Shown one piece after another: positions 8,857 through 20,385 of a stretch of DNA of 64,000 nucleotides; the first letter of the stretch is position 1, and the number at the start of each line of letters is the position of its first letter. The notes under the pieces were generated by a model. It was not told where the DNA came from, did no database searches, and saw only the letters and a list, made by a program, of their open reading frames with translations. The position numbers and the translations under genes are program-made. Origin of the DNA: Streptomyces sp. QL37. Its GTDB lineage: Bacteria > Actinomycetota > Actinomycetes > Streptomycetales > Streptomycetaceae. The stretch spans positions 5,957,472-6,021,471 of the forward strand of contig NZ_PTJS01000001.1 of assembly GCF_002941025.1 (NCBI RefSeq). The letters run 5' to 3'.

Positions 8857-8944
8857 ACTTCAACGCACCTTTTGGGCGTCCCTGGGTACTTGTGAGGGAC
8901 CGCTTCACCCGGACCAAGTCTTGACTTCGAAACTTGAACGCATA
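8857..8944 (+). promoter_or_regulatory. glcP upstream region with repeated half-sites
   Basis: The 252-nt gap between smc and glcP is AT-rich for this genome. Near-identical 11-mers ACTTCAACGCA (from 8857) and ACTTGAACGCA (from 8932) are direct repeats, and ACTTGAA / TTCAAGT form an inverted pair further down (near 8932 and 8968). TTGACT at 8921 with TAACCT at 8943 (16-nt spacer) is a plausible promoter. A sugar-responsive regulator site is inferred; I cannot name the regulator. Confidence 0.4.
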
Positions 8945-9054
8945 ACCTCAGCAATGTTGTTTTTACCTTCAAGTGGTGGTCGGCTGGAAGTTGTGCGCCA
9001 CTAGGAGGGCTCACCCCCCACACCTGACGTTGCGGCCAGGTACCAGGAGTTCAT

Positions 9055-10473
9055 GTGACCAGCACAGCGCGCGGACCGGAGTCCGGAGCCCGGGAGGCCC
9101 ACCCGGACCATCTCGGCCATGTCATCTTCATCACCGCAGCCGCAGCGATGGGCGGCTTCCTCTTCGGCTACGACAGCTCCGTGATCAACGGGGCCGTCGA
9201 GGCCATCCGCGACCGCTACGACATCGGGTCGGGGACACTCGCCCAGGTGATCGCGATCGCGCTGATCGGCTGCGCCATCGGCGCGGCGACGGCGGGGCGC
9301 ATCGCCGACCGGATCGGCCGTATCCGCTGTATGCAGATCGCCTCGGTCCTCTTCACCATCAGCGCCGTCGGATCCGCCCTGCCGTTCGCCCTCTGGGACC
9401 TCGCCATGTGGCGAATCATCGGCGGTTTCGCGATCGGCATGGCCTCGGTCATCGGCCCGGCCTACATCGCCGAGGTCTCGCCGCCCGCCTACCGAGGGCG
9501 CCTCGGATCGTTCCAGCAGGCCGCCATCGTCGTCGGTATCGCCATCTCGCAGCTGGTCAACTACGGCATCCTGCAGATCGCCGACGGCGATCAGCGCGGC
9601 AAGATCGCGGGCTTCGAGGCCTGGCAGTGGATGCTCGGCGTGATGGTCGTGCCCGCCATCCTGTACGGGCTGCTGTCCTTCGCGATCCCCGAGTCGCCGC
9701 GCTTCCTGATCTCCGTCGGCAAGAAGGACCGTGCCCGGAAGATCCTCGAAGAGGTCGAGGGCAAGAACGTCGACCTCGACGCGCGTGTGAACGAGATCGA
9801 GACGGCCATGCGCCGTGAGCACAAGAGCAAGTTCAGCGACCTGCTCGGGAGCCGCTTCGGCTTCCTGCCGATCGTCTGGGTCGGTATCGGCCTCTCGATC
9901 TTCCAGCAGCTCGTCGGCATCAACGTCGCGTTCTACTACTCGGCGACGCTGTGGCAGTCCGTCGGCATCGACCCGACCGACTCGTTCTTCTACTCGTTCA
10001 CCACGTCGATCATCAACATCATCGGCACCGTGATCGCCATGGTCCTGGTGGACCGGGTAGGCCGCAGGCCGCTCGCCCTCATCGGGTCCACCGGTATGGC
10101 CGTCGCCCTGGCGTTCGAGGCCTGGGCCTTCTCCGCGGATCTCGTCGACGGCAAGCTGCCCACGACCCAGGGCACCGTCGCCCTGATCGCGGCACATGTC
10201 TTCGTGCTCTTCTTCGCCCTGTCGTGGGGTGTCGTGGTCTGGGTCTTCCTCGGCGAGATGTTCCCGAACCGGATCCGCGCCGCCGCACTCGGTGTCGCCG
10301 CCTCCGCGCAGTGGATCGCCAACTGGGCCATCACCGCGAGCTTCCCGAGCCTGGCCGACTGGAACCTGTCGGGCACCTACATCATCTACACCTGCTTCGC
10401 CGTGCTCTCCATCCCCTTCGTGCTCAAGTTCGTGAAGGAGACCAAGGGCAAGGCGCTGGAGGAGATGGGCTAA
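9055..10473 (+). CDS. glcP: Glucose/H+ symporter, MFS sugar porter family
   Basis: A 472-residue, 12-helix sugar porter. Family signatures are all present: FLFGYDSSVINGA in helix 1, DRIGRIR after helix 2, PAYIAEVSPPAYRGRL, IPESPRFLI in the central loop, QQLVGINVAFYYS in helix 7 and VDRVGRRPLAL. In S. coelicolor the gene next to smc is glcP1, the main glucose permease, which feeds glucose kinase and carbon repression; sequence and position agree. GTG start with CCAGGAG 6 nt upstream. No PTS domain is present, as expected for glucose uptake in Streptomyces. Confidence 0.92.
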   Translation: MTSTARGPESGAREAHPDHLGHVIFITAAAAMGGFLFGYDSSVINGAVEAIRDRYDIGSGTLAQVIAIALIGCAIGAATAGRIADRIGRIRCMQIASVLFTISAVGSALPFALWDLAMWRIIGGFAIGMASVIGPAYIAEVSPPAYRGRLGSFQQAAIVVGIAISQLVNYGILQIADGDQRGKIAGFEAWQWMLGVMVVPAILYGLLSFAIPESPRFLISVGKKDRARKILEEVEGKNVDLDARVNEIETAMRREHKSKFSDLLGSRFGFLPIVWVGIGLSIFQQLVGINVAFYYSATLWQSVGIDPTDSFFYSFTTSIINIIGTVIAMVLVDRVGRRPLALIGSTGMAVALAFEAWAFSADLVDGKLPTTQGTVALIAAHVFVLFFALSWGVVVWVFLGEMFPNRIRAAALGVAASAQWIANWAITASFPSLADWNLSGTYIIYTCFAVLSIPFVLKFVKETKGKALEEMG

Positions 10474-10499
10474 TCCCCGCTGCCCCTCTCCTCGACCCC

Positions 10500-10535
10500 G
10501 CTGCCCCGGTCCGGCCCATGCCGGCCCGGGGCAGC
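10500..10535. terminator. Bidirectional terminator, glcP / NCS1 permease
   Basis: Sixteen-bp stem with one mismatch (left arm 10500-10515, loop CCAT, right arm 10520-10535) in the convergent gap. Confidence 0.8.
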
Positions 10536-10552
10536 GCTCTGCTGTGCCGGGG

Positions 10553-11944
10553 TCAGAACCGGGCCGGTGCGCCGCCCGTCCCGTCCGCGGGGCGCGGCAG
10601 TGCCGCGTACACCCCCGCCGCGACGAGGATCGTGACCGCCCAGCCCAGGCCGTGACGCCCGATCCAGTCACCGGCGAGCGGGCCGGTGAACCACTCCACA
10701 TCGGTGAACAGCAGCCCGGTCGCCAGTGCCGCCCCCCAGGCGCCCATGGCCTGCCGGCTGAACCCCCCGGCGTACCAGTAGCCGCTGTGGGGACCCGTGT
10801 CCATGAGCGCCTCGGCGTCATACGTGCGGCCGCGCAGCAGATCCACGCCGAAGACCCCGATCCAGGCGGAGAACGTCACACCGAGCAGGGTCAGGAACGA
10901 GAGGAAGGTGTCGATGAAGCTCGTCGCCACCATCATCAGCGTCCCGCCCAGCAGGAGGCTGATCGCCGCGTTCACGCCCACGGCCCAGGCGCGGGGCACC
11001 GCGAACCCGAGCGTCTGAGCGGTGAAGCCGGCGGAGTACATCGACATCGCGTTGATCAGCACCATGCCGGCCACGGCGGTGAGGAGATAGGGCACCGAGA
11101 TCCACATCGGCAGCAGTTCGCCGATGAACGCCACGGGATCCTTCGTGACGGCCAGGTGGGGCGAGCCCACCGCCATGACCGCGCCCATCATCACCATCGG
11201 CGCCACCGTGACCAGCGCCCCGCCGACGGTCGCCCCGACCATCGCCCGGCCGGAGGCGGAGCGCGGCAGGTAGCGGGCGAAGTCGGGGGCGGAGGGGACC
11301 CAACTGATGCCCCCGGCGGCCAGCGTCCCGATCCCCGCGATCATCATCGCCGCAGGGCCCGGCGGCCGGTCCAGGACGGTCCGCCACGGGGTCGAGCCGA
11401 TCAGGTGGACCAGGACCAGGAGGCTCGCCGCCCCGAAGAGCCGGACGGAGACCCAGGAGGACATCCGGAGCGCCCTGATCCCCAGCCCCGACACGAGGAA
11501 CCCCGCGGCGACGAAAGCCGTCAGGACGACCAGGACCAGCGCATGGGTACGCCGGATGCCGAACAGCAGATGGAGTACGGCCAGGAGGGCGTAGGAGCCG
11601 GTGACCGCGTTCACGGTCTCCCACCCCCAGCGGGCGATCCAGAGCAGGGCTCCGGGGAGGAGATTGCCGCGCTGTCCGAAAACCGCCCTGGACAGTGCCA
11701 TGCCGGGCGCCCCGCCTCGCTTGCCCGCGATCGACACGAGGCCGACCAGCCCGAACGAGATCACGGGGGCCGTCACCGCCACGGCCAGCACCTGCCAGAG
11801 ATTCAGCCCGTTGAAGACGGTGAGCCCGGCCCCGACGGTCAGCAGCAGCACCGTCATGTTGGCTGCCACCCAGGTGGGGAAGAGGGTGCGGACCCGGCCG
11901 GTGCGCTCGTCGTCGGGGACGGGATCCAGGCCGCGGTTCTCCAC
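10553..11944 (-). CDS. NCS1-family purine/cytosine permease
   Basis: A 463-residue membrane protein with about 12 hydrophobic helices. The N-terminal loop FPTWVAANMTVLLLTVGAG and the segment GISWVPSAPDFARYLPRS are typical of the cytosine/purines/uracil/thiamine/allantoin permease (NCS1) family. The substrate cannot be read from sequence: cytosine, purines, allantoin and thiamine-like compounds are all possible. No catabolic gene is adjacent to narrow it down. Confidence 0.85.
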   Translation of the reverse strand: MENRGLDPVPDDERTGRVRTLFPTWVAANMTVLLLTVGAGLTVFNGLNLWQVLAVAVTAPVISFGLVGLVSIAGKRGGAPGMALSRAVFGQRGNLLPGALLWIARWGWETVNAVTGSYALLAVLHLLFGIRRTHALVLVVLTAFVAAGFLVSGLGIRALRMSSWVSVRLFGAASLLVLVHLIGSTPWRTVLDRPPGPAAMMIAGIGTLAAGGISWVPSAPDFARYLPRSASGRAMVGATVGGALVTVAPMVMMGAVMAVGSPHLAVTKDPVAFIGELLPMWISVPYLLTAVAGMVLINAMSMYSAGFTAQTLGFAVPRAWAVGVNAAISLLLGGTLMMVATSFIDTFLSFLTLLGVTFSAWIGVFGVDLLRGRTYDAEALMDTGPHSGYWYAGGFSRQAMGAWGAALATGLLFTDVEWFTGPLAGDWIGRHGLGWAVTILVAAGVYAALPRPADGTGGAPARF

Positions 11945-12039
11945 GGGCAGCAGCGTACCTTTACGCCCAAACGTGGCATACCGGCCATGCGGTCGACACC
12001 CGCCGCTCTCCAGGGCCGCGCCGGACCACGGCTGTGGCC

Positions 12040-12045
12040 GATACT
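12040..12045 (+). promoter_or_regulatory. Candidate -10 of ftsY
   Basis: GATACT ends 9 nt before the ftsY ATG and there is no good ribosome site in the short gap, so a leaderless or near-leaderless mRNA is possible. No clear -35. Confidence 0.35.
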
Positions 12046-12054
12046 GGACGCGTT

Positions 12055-13260
12055 ATGGAAATCGTCATCCTTGCTGTAGTCATCGCCCTGGTCGCGGTCG
12101 GCCTGATCAGCGGGCTCGTGGTCAGCAGCCGCAAGAAGAAGCAGCTGCCGCCCTCGGCGCCGTCGAGCACGCCGACCCTCACTCCTCCCGCCGAACCCCG
12201 TGTCGGCGAGGAGGCCGAGACGCCGCGCGACGAAGCGCGGCGCACCATCGAGGAGGTCGGCCTCCCCGGCGCGGGGACTCCCGTCGAGGAGACCCCCGTC
12301 GTCATCGAGCCGGAGATCCCCGAGCTCGAAGTCCCCGAGCCCACCGCCGGCCGGCTGGTGCGGCTCCGCGCCCGGCTCGCCCGTTCGCAGAACTCCCTGG
12401 GCAAGGGGCTGCTCACGCTCCTGTCCCGCGACAACCTGGACGAGGACACCTGGGAGGAGATCGAGGACACCCTCCTCACCGCCGACGTCGGCGTCGCCCC
12501 CACCCAGGAGCTGGTGGAGCGGCTCCGTGAGCGGGTCCGCGTCCTCGGCACCCGTACGCCCGAAGAGCTGCGAACCCTGCTGCGCGAAGAGCTCGTCACC
12601 CTGCTCGGTCCCGACTTCGACCGTGCGGTGAAGACCGAGGGCGGCGACGGGACGCCCGGCGTCGTGATGGTCGTCGGGGTCAACGGCACCGGCAAGACGA
12701 CCACGACGGGCAAGCTCGCCCGGGTGCTCGTCGCCGACGGCCGCAGCGTCGTGCTCGGTGCCGCGGACACCTTCCGCGCCGCCGCCGCCGACCAGCTCCA
12801 GACCTGGGGCGAACGCGTCGGCGCCCGCACGGTGCGCGGCCCCGAGGGCGGCGACCCCGCGTCGATCGCGTTCGACGCGGTGAAGGAGGGCATCGCCGAG
12901 GGCGCCGACGTCGTGCTCATCGACACCGCGGGCCGGCTGCATACCAAGACCGGCCTGATGGACGAGCTCGGCAAGGTGAAGCGGGTCGTCGAGAAGCACG
13001 GACCGCTCGACGAGATCCTGCTCGTCCTCGACGCCACGACCGGGCAGAACGGCCTCGTCCAGGCACGGGTCTTCGCCGAGGTGGTCGACATCACCGGCAT
13101 CGTGCTCACCAAGCTGGACGGCACCGCCAAGGGCGGCATCGTGATCGCCGTCCAGCGCGAGCTGGGCGTCCCCGTGAAGCTCATCGGTCTCGGCGAGGGT
13201 CCGGACGACCTCGCACCGTTCGAGCCGGGCGCCTTCGTCGACGCGCTGATCGGCGACTGA
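12055..13260 (+). CDS. ftsY: Signal recognition particle receptor FtsY
   Basis: SRP receptor GTPase that docks the Ffh-ribosome complex at the membrane. 401 aa from ATG 12055. An N-terminal hydrophobic anchor (IVILAVVIALVAVGLISGLVV) precedes an acidic Pro/Glu-rich A region and then the NG domain with GVNGTGKTTTTGKLA (G1), DTFRAAAADQL, DTAGRLHTK (G3) and TKLDGTAKGG (G4). A GTG 21 nt upstream is in frame but would put extra residues before the anchor. The partner ffh lies about 7 kb downstream in the same direction. The 3-prime end faces the primase-like gene across a strong terminator. Confidence 0.97.
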   Translation: MEIVILAVVIALVAVGLISGLVVSSRKKKQLPPSAPSSTPTLTPPAEPRVGEEAETPRDEARRTIEEVGLPGAGTPVEETPVVIEPEIPELEVPEPTAGRLVRLRARLARSQNSLGKGLLTLLSRDNLDEDTWEEIEDTLLTADVGVAPTQELVERLRERVRVLGTRTPEELRTLLREELVTLLGPDFDRAVKTEGGDGTPGVVMVVGVNGTGKTTTTGKLARVLVADGRSVVLGAADTFRAAAADQLQTWGERVGARTVRGPEGGDPASIAFDAVKEGIAEGADVVLIDTAGRLHTKTGLMDELGKVKRVVEKHGPLDEILLVLDATTGQNGLVQARVFAEVVDITGIVLTKLDGTAKGGIVIAVQRELGVPVKLIGLGEGPDDLAPFEPGAFVDALIGD

Positions 13261-13283
13261 CCGGCCGTACCCCCGTGTACGCG

Positions 13284-13323
13284 CGAAGGGCGGTGCACCC
13301 CGGGAGGGGTTCACCGCCCTTCG
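13284..13323. terminator. Bidirectional terminator, ftsY / primase-like gene
   Basis: CGAAGGGCGGTG pairs with CACCGCCCTTCG, extended inside by ACCCC/GGGGT, around loop GGGA. It lies between the convergent stops. Confidence 0.8.
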
Positions 13324-13327
13324 GCGT

Positions 13328-13975
13328 TCACCACCGGTGGCATATGTAGGCGAGCGTGCCCAGGAGCAGCCGGGCCTGCGGGGGAGCGGCGGCCGTGTCC
13401 GGCACCGGCGGGCGCAGCCAGCGGACCGGGCCGAGGCCCCCGAGGTCCGACGGGGGAGCGGTGACGTAGGCGCCGCGGCCCAGCGCGCGCAGGTCCAGAT
13501 CCGCGTCGTCCCAGCCCATCCGGTAGAGCAGCCCGGGGAGCCCCGTCGCCGCCCCGGGGGCGACGAAGAACTGTGTACGGCCTGTCGGCGTCACCGCCAC
13601 CGGCCCCAGGGGCAGACCCATCCGCTCCATCCGCACCAGCGCGCGCCTCCCCGCGGCCTCGGGGACGTCGAGGACGTCGAACGACCGGCCGGCCGGGAGC
13701 AGTACCGAGGCGCCCGGCACCTCGGCCCAGGCGTCCGAGGCCGTACCGAGGGTGGCGCCCGGCGGCACCTCGCGTGCGAAGTCCAGAGGGTGCGCGCCGG
13801 GAGCGGCGCACGCGGTGTCGCCGCACGAGCAGACGCCCGCCGCGGCACGCGCGCCCGGAACCACCGCCCAGCCCCAGAGTCCTGTGTATTCGGCCACCGC
13901 GGTCGCCCCGGCCGCACGGCCGCGCCGCCGCGTGCCGGACCGCATCTCCCGGATGCCGCCGATCGTGAAGCCCAT
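13328..13975 (-). CDS. Degenerate primase/polymerase (prim-pol)-like protein
   Basis: A 215-residue protein resembling the N-terminal bifunctional primase/polymerase domain found in actinobacterial replication proteins: GLWGWAVVPGAR, a cysteine pair CSCGDTAC, then FDVLDVPEAAGRRAL, TPTGRTQFF and a C-terminal YVTAPPS block. In active prim-pol domains the second block normally carries an Asp-x-Asp pair and the third a basic/His motif (GGxH). Here only one aspartate of that pair (LDVP) and no histidine are visible, so it may be catalytically dead. Good ribosome site (GGAGGGGGC) before ATG 13975. Divergent from nsdA. Confidence 0.7.
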   Translation of the reverse strand: MGFTIGGIREMRSGTRRRGRAAGATAVAEYTGLWGWAVVPGARAAAGVCSCGDTACAAPGAHPLDFAREVPPGATLGTASDAWAEVPGASVLLPAGRSFDVLDVPEAAGRRALVRMERMGLPLGPVAVTPTGRTQFFVAPGAATGLPGLLYRMGWDDADLDLRALGRGAYVTAPPSDLGGLGPVRWLRPPVPDTAAAPPQARLLLGTLAYICHRW

Positions 13976-14397
13976 GCCCCCTCCAACGGGTCCGACTCAC
14001 CGGTGGTTACGACCCGGAGCACCGGACGTCCTCCGTCGCCGCCGATCCGCCGGAGCGCGCGGGTCGCGTCACAGAGGTGCGCGAGGTGCATCGCGCGCCC
14101 CTGAATGCTTCACTCCGCTTGCTGCTGATCGCGGCCTGTCAAGTGAATCGCGGACTGCGCCGAACGGGTTCATCCGAAGGGGTGGCGAATGGTGGCGTTT
14201 CTGCAACGGCCCTCGCCGCAGCGGTGATCGTAGGATTACCGTGGGTACTCGAAGCTGCAATTGCATCTGCAGTTGAGTATGCCGATGGCAATTCGCCGAT
14301 CTGTTCGATGGGGCGCAACGGGCGTACGGGCAGCGCCGAGGCGCGGCATTCTGATAGAGGTTCGCGCGACAGGTTTCAGCGGGATGGGGGCGTTCCA
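13976..14397. other. 422-nt divergent intergenic region upstream of nsdA
   Basis: Non-coding by codon bias. It includes an AT-richer stretch at about 14225-14285 with an imperfect dyad (ACTC...CTGCAATTGCA...TGCAGTTGAGT, around 14245-14279) that may be a promoter/operator for nsdA. The nsdA reading frame is open upstream through here but lacks coding bias before the GTG at 14398. Confidence 0.4.
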
Positions 14398-15873
14398 GTG
14401 AGTGGCAGCGGCGCAGGCGAGACGAATGCCGGAAAGCGCCCCAACGGGCAATTGGGATCGTGGTTCGTGCGGAGCGGCTGGTCGAAGGGCGAGCTCGCCC
14501 GCCAGGTGAACCGGCGTGCCCGCCAGCTCGGTGCCCACCACATCAGCACCGACACCTCCCGGGTGCGCCGCTGGCTCGACGGCGAGCAGCCCCGCGAGCC
14601 GATCCCGCGCATCCTCTCCGAGCTCTTCTCCGAGCGCTTCGGCGCCGTCGTCTCCGTCGAGGACCTCGGGCTGCGCGCCGCCCACCAGGCGCCCTCGGTG
14701 GCGGGGGTCGACCTGCCCTGGGCCGGACCGCAGACCGTCGCGCTGCTCAGCGAGTTCTCCCGCAGTGACCTCATGCTCGCCCGGCGCGGCTTCCTCGGCA
14801 GCTCCCTCGCCCTGGCCGCCGGACCCGCCCTCATCGAGCCCATGCAGCGCTGGCTGGTGCCCGTCACCCGCCATGGACAGTCGGAAGCCGAGCTGCCTAC
14901 CGCGGAGAGCCGGCCCTCCCGGCTCTCCGGCCCCGAGCTCGACCTGCTGGAATCCACCACGGCGATGTTTCGTCAATGGGACGCCCAGTGCGGCGGCGGA
15001 CTGCGCCGCAAGGCCGTCGTCGGCCAGCTCCACGAGGTCACCGACCTGCTGCAGGAACCGCAGCCCCAGGCCACCTCCAGGCGCCTCTTCCGCTGCGCGG
15101 CCGAGCTGGCCGAGCTCGCCGGCTGGATGAGCTACGACGTGGGCCTCCAGCCCACCGCCCAGAAGTACTTCGTCCTCGCCCTGCACGCCTCCAAGGAGGC
15201 CGGCGACAAGCCACTGGGTTCGTACGTCCTCTCCAGCATGAGCCGCCAGATGATCCACCTCGGCCGGCCCGACGACGCACTCGAACTCATCCACCTCGCC
15301 CAGTACGGCAGCCGCGACTGCGCCACCGCCCGGACCCAGGCCATGCTGTATGCGATGGAGGCGCGCGCCTACGCCAACATGGGCCAGCCGAGCAAGTGCA
15401 AGCGGGCGGTCCGGATGGCCGAGGACACCTTCGCCGACGCCGTCCTCGACGACGAGCCCGAGCCCGACTGGATCCGCTTCTTCTCGGACGCCGAACTCCA
15501 CGGGGAGAACGCCCACTCCTACCGTGACCTCGCCTATGTCGCCGGCCGCAGCCCCACGTACGCCTCGCTCGCCGAGCCCGTCATGGCCCGCGCCGTCGAG
15601 CTCTTCGGCGACGACGACGAGCACCAGCGGTCCTACGCGCTCAATCTCATCGGCATGGCCACCGTGCACCTCCTCAAGCGCGAGCCGGAGGAGTCGACGG
15701 TCCTGGCCACCAGGGCACTGAAGATCGCCAAGAAGGTCAGGTCGGAGCGCGTCAACACCAGGCTCCGCAAGACCGTCGACACCGCTGCCAGGGACTTCGG
15801 TGACATCCCCGAGGTCGCCCGGCTCACCGACCTGCTCACCGAGCAGCTCCCGGAGACCGCGGAAGCGGTCTGA
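14398..15873 (+). CDS. nsdA: NsdA-type negative regulator of differentiation
   Basis: A 491-residue Streptomyces regulator. The N-terminal about 75 residues look like an XRE-type helix-turn-helix (GWSKGELARQVNRRARQLG, then VRRWLDGEQPREPIPRIL). A Tat-like or anchor-like patch (ARRGFLGSSLALAAG) follows, then alpha-helical TPR-like repeats (from about 200). In S. coelicolor nsdA sits between the prim-pol-like gene and amtB, and its loss raises sporulation and antibiotic production. The start is GTG 14398, where coding bias and conservation (GKRPNGQLGSWFVRSGW) begin; the ribosome site is weak. Confidence 0.88.
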   Translation: MSGSGAGETNAGKRPNGQLGSWFVRSGWSKGELARQVNRRARQLGAHHISTDTSRVRRWLDGEQPREPIPRILSELFSERFGAVVSVEDLGLRAAHQAPSVAGVDLPWAGPQTVALLSEFSRSDLMLARRGFLGSSLALAAGPALIEPMQRWLVPVTRHGQSEAELPTAESRPSRLSGPELDLLESTTAMFRQWDAQCGGGLRRKAVVGQLHEVTDLLQEPQPQATSRRLFRCAAELAELAGWMSYDVGLQPTAQKYFVLALHASKEAGDKPLGSYVLSSMSRQMIHLGRPDDALELIHLAQYGSRDCATARTQAMLYAMEARAYANMGQPSKCKRAVRMAEDTFADAVLDDEPEPDWIRFFSDAELHGENAHSYRDLAYVAGRSPTYASLAEPVMARAVELFGDDDEHQRSYALNLIGMATVHLLKREPEESTVLATRALKIAKKVRSERVNTRLRKTVDTAARDFGDIPEVARLTDLLTEQLPETAEAV

Positions 15874-17899
<2,026 letters not shown>

Positions 17900-17931
17900 C
17901 CGACGGTTCCTGTGAACGGAAAGGCAGCTGG

Positions 17932-20385
17932 GTGACGAGCACCGAAGTGACCACCGAATCCGAGGACTCGGGACCCAGCGGCTACGCGGCGGCCCGGCTG
18001 CGTCTTCTCCAGGAGAGGACGCGGTCCGGGCCGCCGCGCCGTGCCGCGCTGGCGCGGCTCACCGACGACTGGCTCACCGGGCTGTTCGCCGCCGCCGCCG
18101 AACGGGCGGGCGTCCGGGGTGCCGCCCTCGTCGCCGTCGGCGGATACGGGCGCGGTGAGCTCTCCCCGCGCAGCGACCTCGACCTCCTGCTCCTGCACGA
18201 CGGCACCGCCGACGCCGGAGCGGTCGCCGCGCTCGCCGACGGGATCTGGTACCCCGTCTGGGACCTCGGCCTCGCCCTCGACCACTCCGTACGCACCCCC
18301 GGCGAAGCACGCAGGACCGCGGGGGAGGACCTCAAGGTCCAGCTCGGACTCCTCGACGCGCGCCCCGTCGCCGGAGACCTCGGCCTCGTCGCCGGACTGC
18401 GGACCGCGATCCTCGCCGACTGGCGCAACCAGGCACCCAAGCGCCTCCCCGCCCTCGACGAGCTCTGCCGCGAGCGGGCCGAACGCATGGGCGAGCTCCA
18501 GTTCCTCCTGGAACCCGACCTCAAGGAGGCCCGCGGCGGTCTCCGGGACGCCACCGCCCTGCGTGCCGTGGCCGCATCCTGGGTCGCGGACGCGCCCCGC
18601 GAAGGGCTCGCGGAGGCCCGGCGCACGCTCCTCGACGCGCGCGACGCGCTCCACCTCACCACCGGCCGGGCCACCGACCGACTCGCCCTTCAGGAGCAGG
18701 ACCAGGTCGCCGGGGCCCTCGGCCTCCTCGACGCGGACGCACTGCTGCGCCAGGTGTACGAGGCCGCCAGGACCGTCTCGTACGCCACCGACGTCACCTG
18801 GCGCGAGGTCAACCGCGTCCTGCGCGCCCGCTCCGTCCGGCCACGGCTGCGGACCATCCTGGGCGGCGCCAAGGCCGTACCGGAACGCACCCCGCTCGCC
18901 GAGGGCGTCGTCGAGGCCGACGGCGAAGTGGTCCTCGCGCGCACCGCCCGCCCCGAACGCGACCCCGTGCTCACCCTCAGGGCGGCCGCCGCCGCGGCCG
19001 AGGCCGGACTGCCGCTCTCCCGTCACCTCGTACGCCACCTCGGCACCGCGGCGCAGCCGCTGCCCGTCCCGTGGCCGGCCCAGGCCCGCGAGGAGCTCGT
19101 CACCCTGCTCGGCGCCGGCGAGTCCACCGTCGGCGTGTGGGAGGCCCTGGAGGCGGAAGGCATCATCACCCGCCTGCTGCCCGACTGGGAGAGGGTGCAC
19201 TGCCGCCCGCAGCGCAACCCCGTCCACACCTGGACCGTCGACCGGCACCTCGTCGAGACAGCCGTCCGCGCCTCCCACCTCACCCGTCGCGTCGGCCGCC
19301 CCGACCTCCTCCTGGTCGCCGCCCTGCTCCACGACATCGGCAAGGGCTGGCCCGGGGACCACTCCGTCGCGGGCGAGGTCATCGCCCGCGACATGGCCGC
19401 CCGCATCGGCTTCGACCAGCAGGACGTGGGCGTCGTCGCCACGCTCGTACGTCACCATCTCCTGCTCGTCGAGACCGCCACCCGGCGCGACCTCGACGAC
19501 CCCGCGACGGTCCGCTCCGTCGCCACGGCCGTGGGCAGCGCCTCCACCCTGGAACTCCTGCACGCGCTGACCGAGGCCGACGCCCTGGCCACCGGTCCCG
19601 CCGCCTGGAGCTCCTGGCGGGCGTCCCTCGTCGCCGACCTGGTCCGACGCGTCGCCGCGCTCCTGGCCGGTGAGGAACCCCCGGCTCCGGAGCCCCTCGC
19701 GCCCAGCGCCGAGCAGGAACGCCTGGCCGTCGAGGCCCTGCGCACCCGCGAGCCCGTCCTGTCCCTGCACACCCGGCCCGAACCGGCCGCCGAGGACGGT
19801 GGACCCGAACCCGTCGGCGTCGAGCTCCTGATCGCCCTGCCGGACCGCCCCGGCGTCCTGCCCGCCGCGGCCGGAGTGCTCGCCCTCCACCGCCTCACCG
19901 TGCGCGCCGCCGACCTGCGCGCCGTCGAACTGCCCACGGAGATGGGCGAGTCGGCCGGCCTCCTGGTGCTCAGCTGGCGGGTCGCGGCGGAGTACGGCTC
20001 GCTCCCGCAGGCCGCCCGGCTGCGGGCCGATCTCGTACGCGCCCTGGACGGCTCCCTGGACATCCGGGCCAGGCTCGCCGAACGCGAGGCGGCCTATCCA
20101 CGGCGGCGCGGGGTGAAGGCTCCGCCCCCCAGAGTGACCGTCGCGGCGGCCGGCTCACGCCTGGCCACCGTGATCGAGGTCCGCGCCCAGGACGCCCCCG
20201 GGCTGCTGCACCGGATCGGCCGGGCGCTCGAACAGAGCGAGGTACGGGTGCGCAGCGCCCATGTCTCGACGCTGGGGGCCAACGCGGTGGATGCCTTCTA
20301 CGTGACGGACAAGGCGGGCGAGTCGCTGTCACCCGAGACAGCCGCGGCACTGGCCAAGGACGTGGAGGCGGCCCTGCGGGCGTGA
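17932..20385 (+). CDS. glnD: PII nucleotidyltransferase GlnD
   Basis: An 817-residue multi-domain sensor enzyme. The nucleotidyltransferase domain has GGYGRGELSPRSDLDLLLLH (about 66-85), the HD hydrolase domain has LLHDIGKGWPGDHS (about 464-477), and two C-terminal ACT domains (around PDRPGVLPAAAGVLALH and QDAPGLLHRIGRALE) bind glutamine. It modifies and demodifies GlnK; in S. coelicolor the activity is PII adenylylation. GTG start at 17932, AAAGG about 9 nt upstream. Last gene of the operon. Confidence 0.96.
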   Translation: MTSTEVTTESEDSGPSGYAAARLRLLQERTRSGPPRRAALARLTDDWLTGLFAAAAERAGVRGAALVAVGGYGRGELSPRSDLDLLLLHDGTADAGAVAALADGIWYPVWDLGLALDHSVRTPGEARRTAGEDLKVQLGLLDARPVAGDLGLVAGLRTAILADWRNQAPKRLPALDELCRERAERMGELQFLLEPDLKEARGGLRDATALRAVAASWVADAPREGLAEARRTLLDARDALHLTTGRATDRLALQEQDQVAGALGLLDADALLRQVYEAARTVSYATDVTWREVNRVLRARSVRPRLRTILGGAKAVPERTPLAEGVVEADGEVVLARTARPERDPVLTLRAAAAAAEAGLPLSRHLVRHLGTAAQPLPVPWPAQAREELVTLLGAGESTVGVWEALEAEGIITRLLPDWERVHCRPQRNPVHTWTVDRHLVETAVRASHLTRRVGRPDLLLVAALLHDIGKGWPGDHSVAGEVIARDMAARIGFDQQDVGVVATLVRHHLLLVETATRRDLDDPATVRSVATAVGSASTLELLHALTEADALATGPAAWSSWRASLVADLVRRVAALLAGEEPPAPEPLAPSAEQERLAVEALRTREPVLSLHTRPEPAAEDGGPEPVGVELLIALPDRPGVLPAAAGVLALHRLTVRAADLRAVELPTEMGESAGLLVLSWRVAAEYGSLPQAARLRADLVRALDGSLDIRARLAEREAAYPRRRGVKAPPPRVTVAAAGSRLATVIEVRAQDAPGLLHRIGRALEQSEVRVRSAHVSTLGANAVDAFYVTDKAGESLSPETAAALAKDVEAALRA

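Noticed and set aside
14077..14397. Extended nsdA N-terminus from 14077
   Set aside because: No coding bias before GTG 14398 and the conserved protein begins there; the region fits a divergent promoter.
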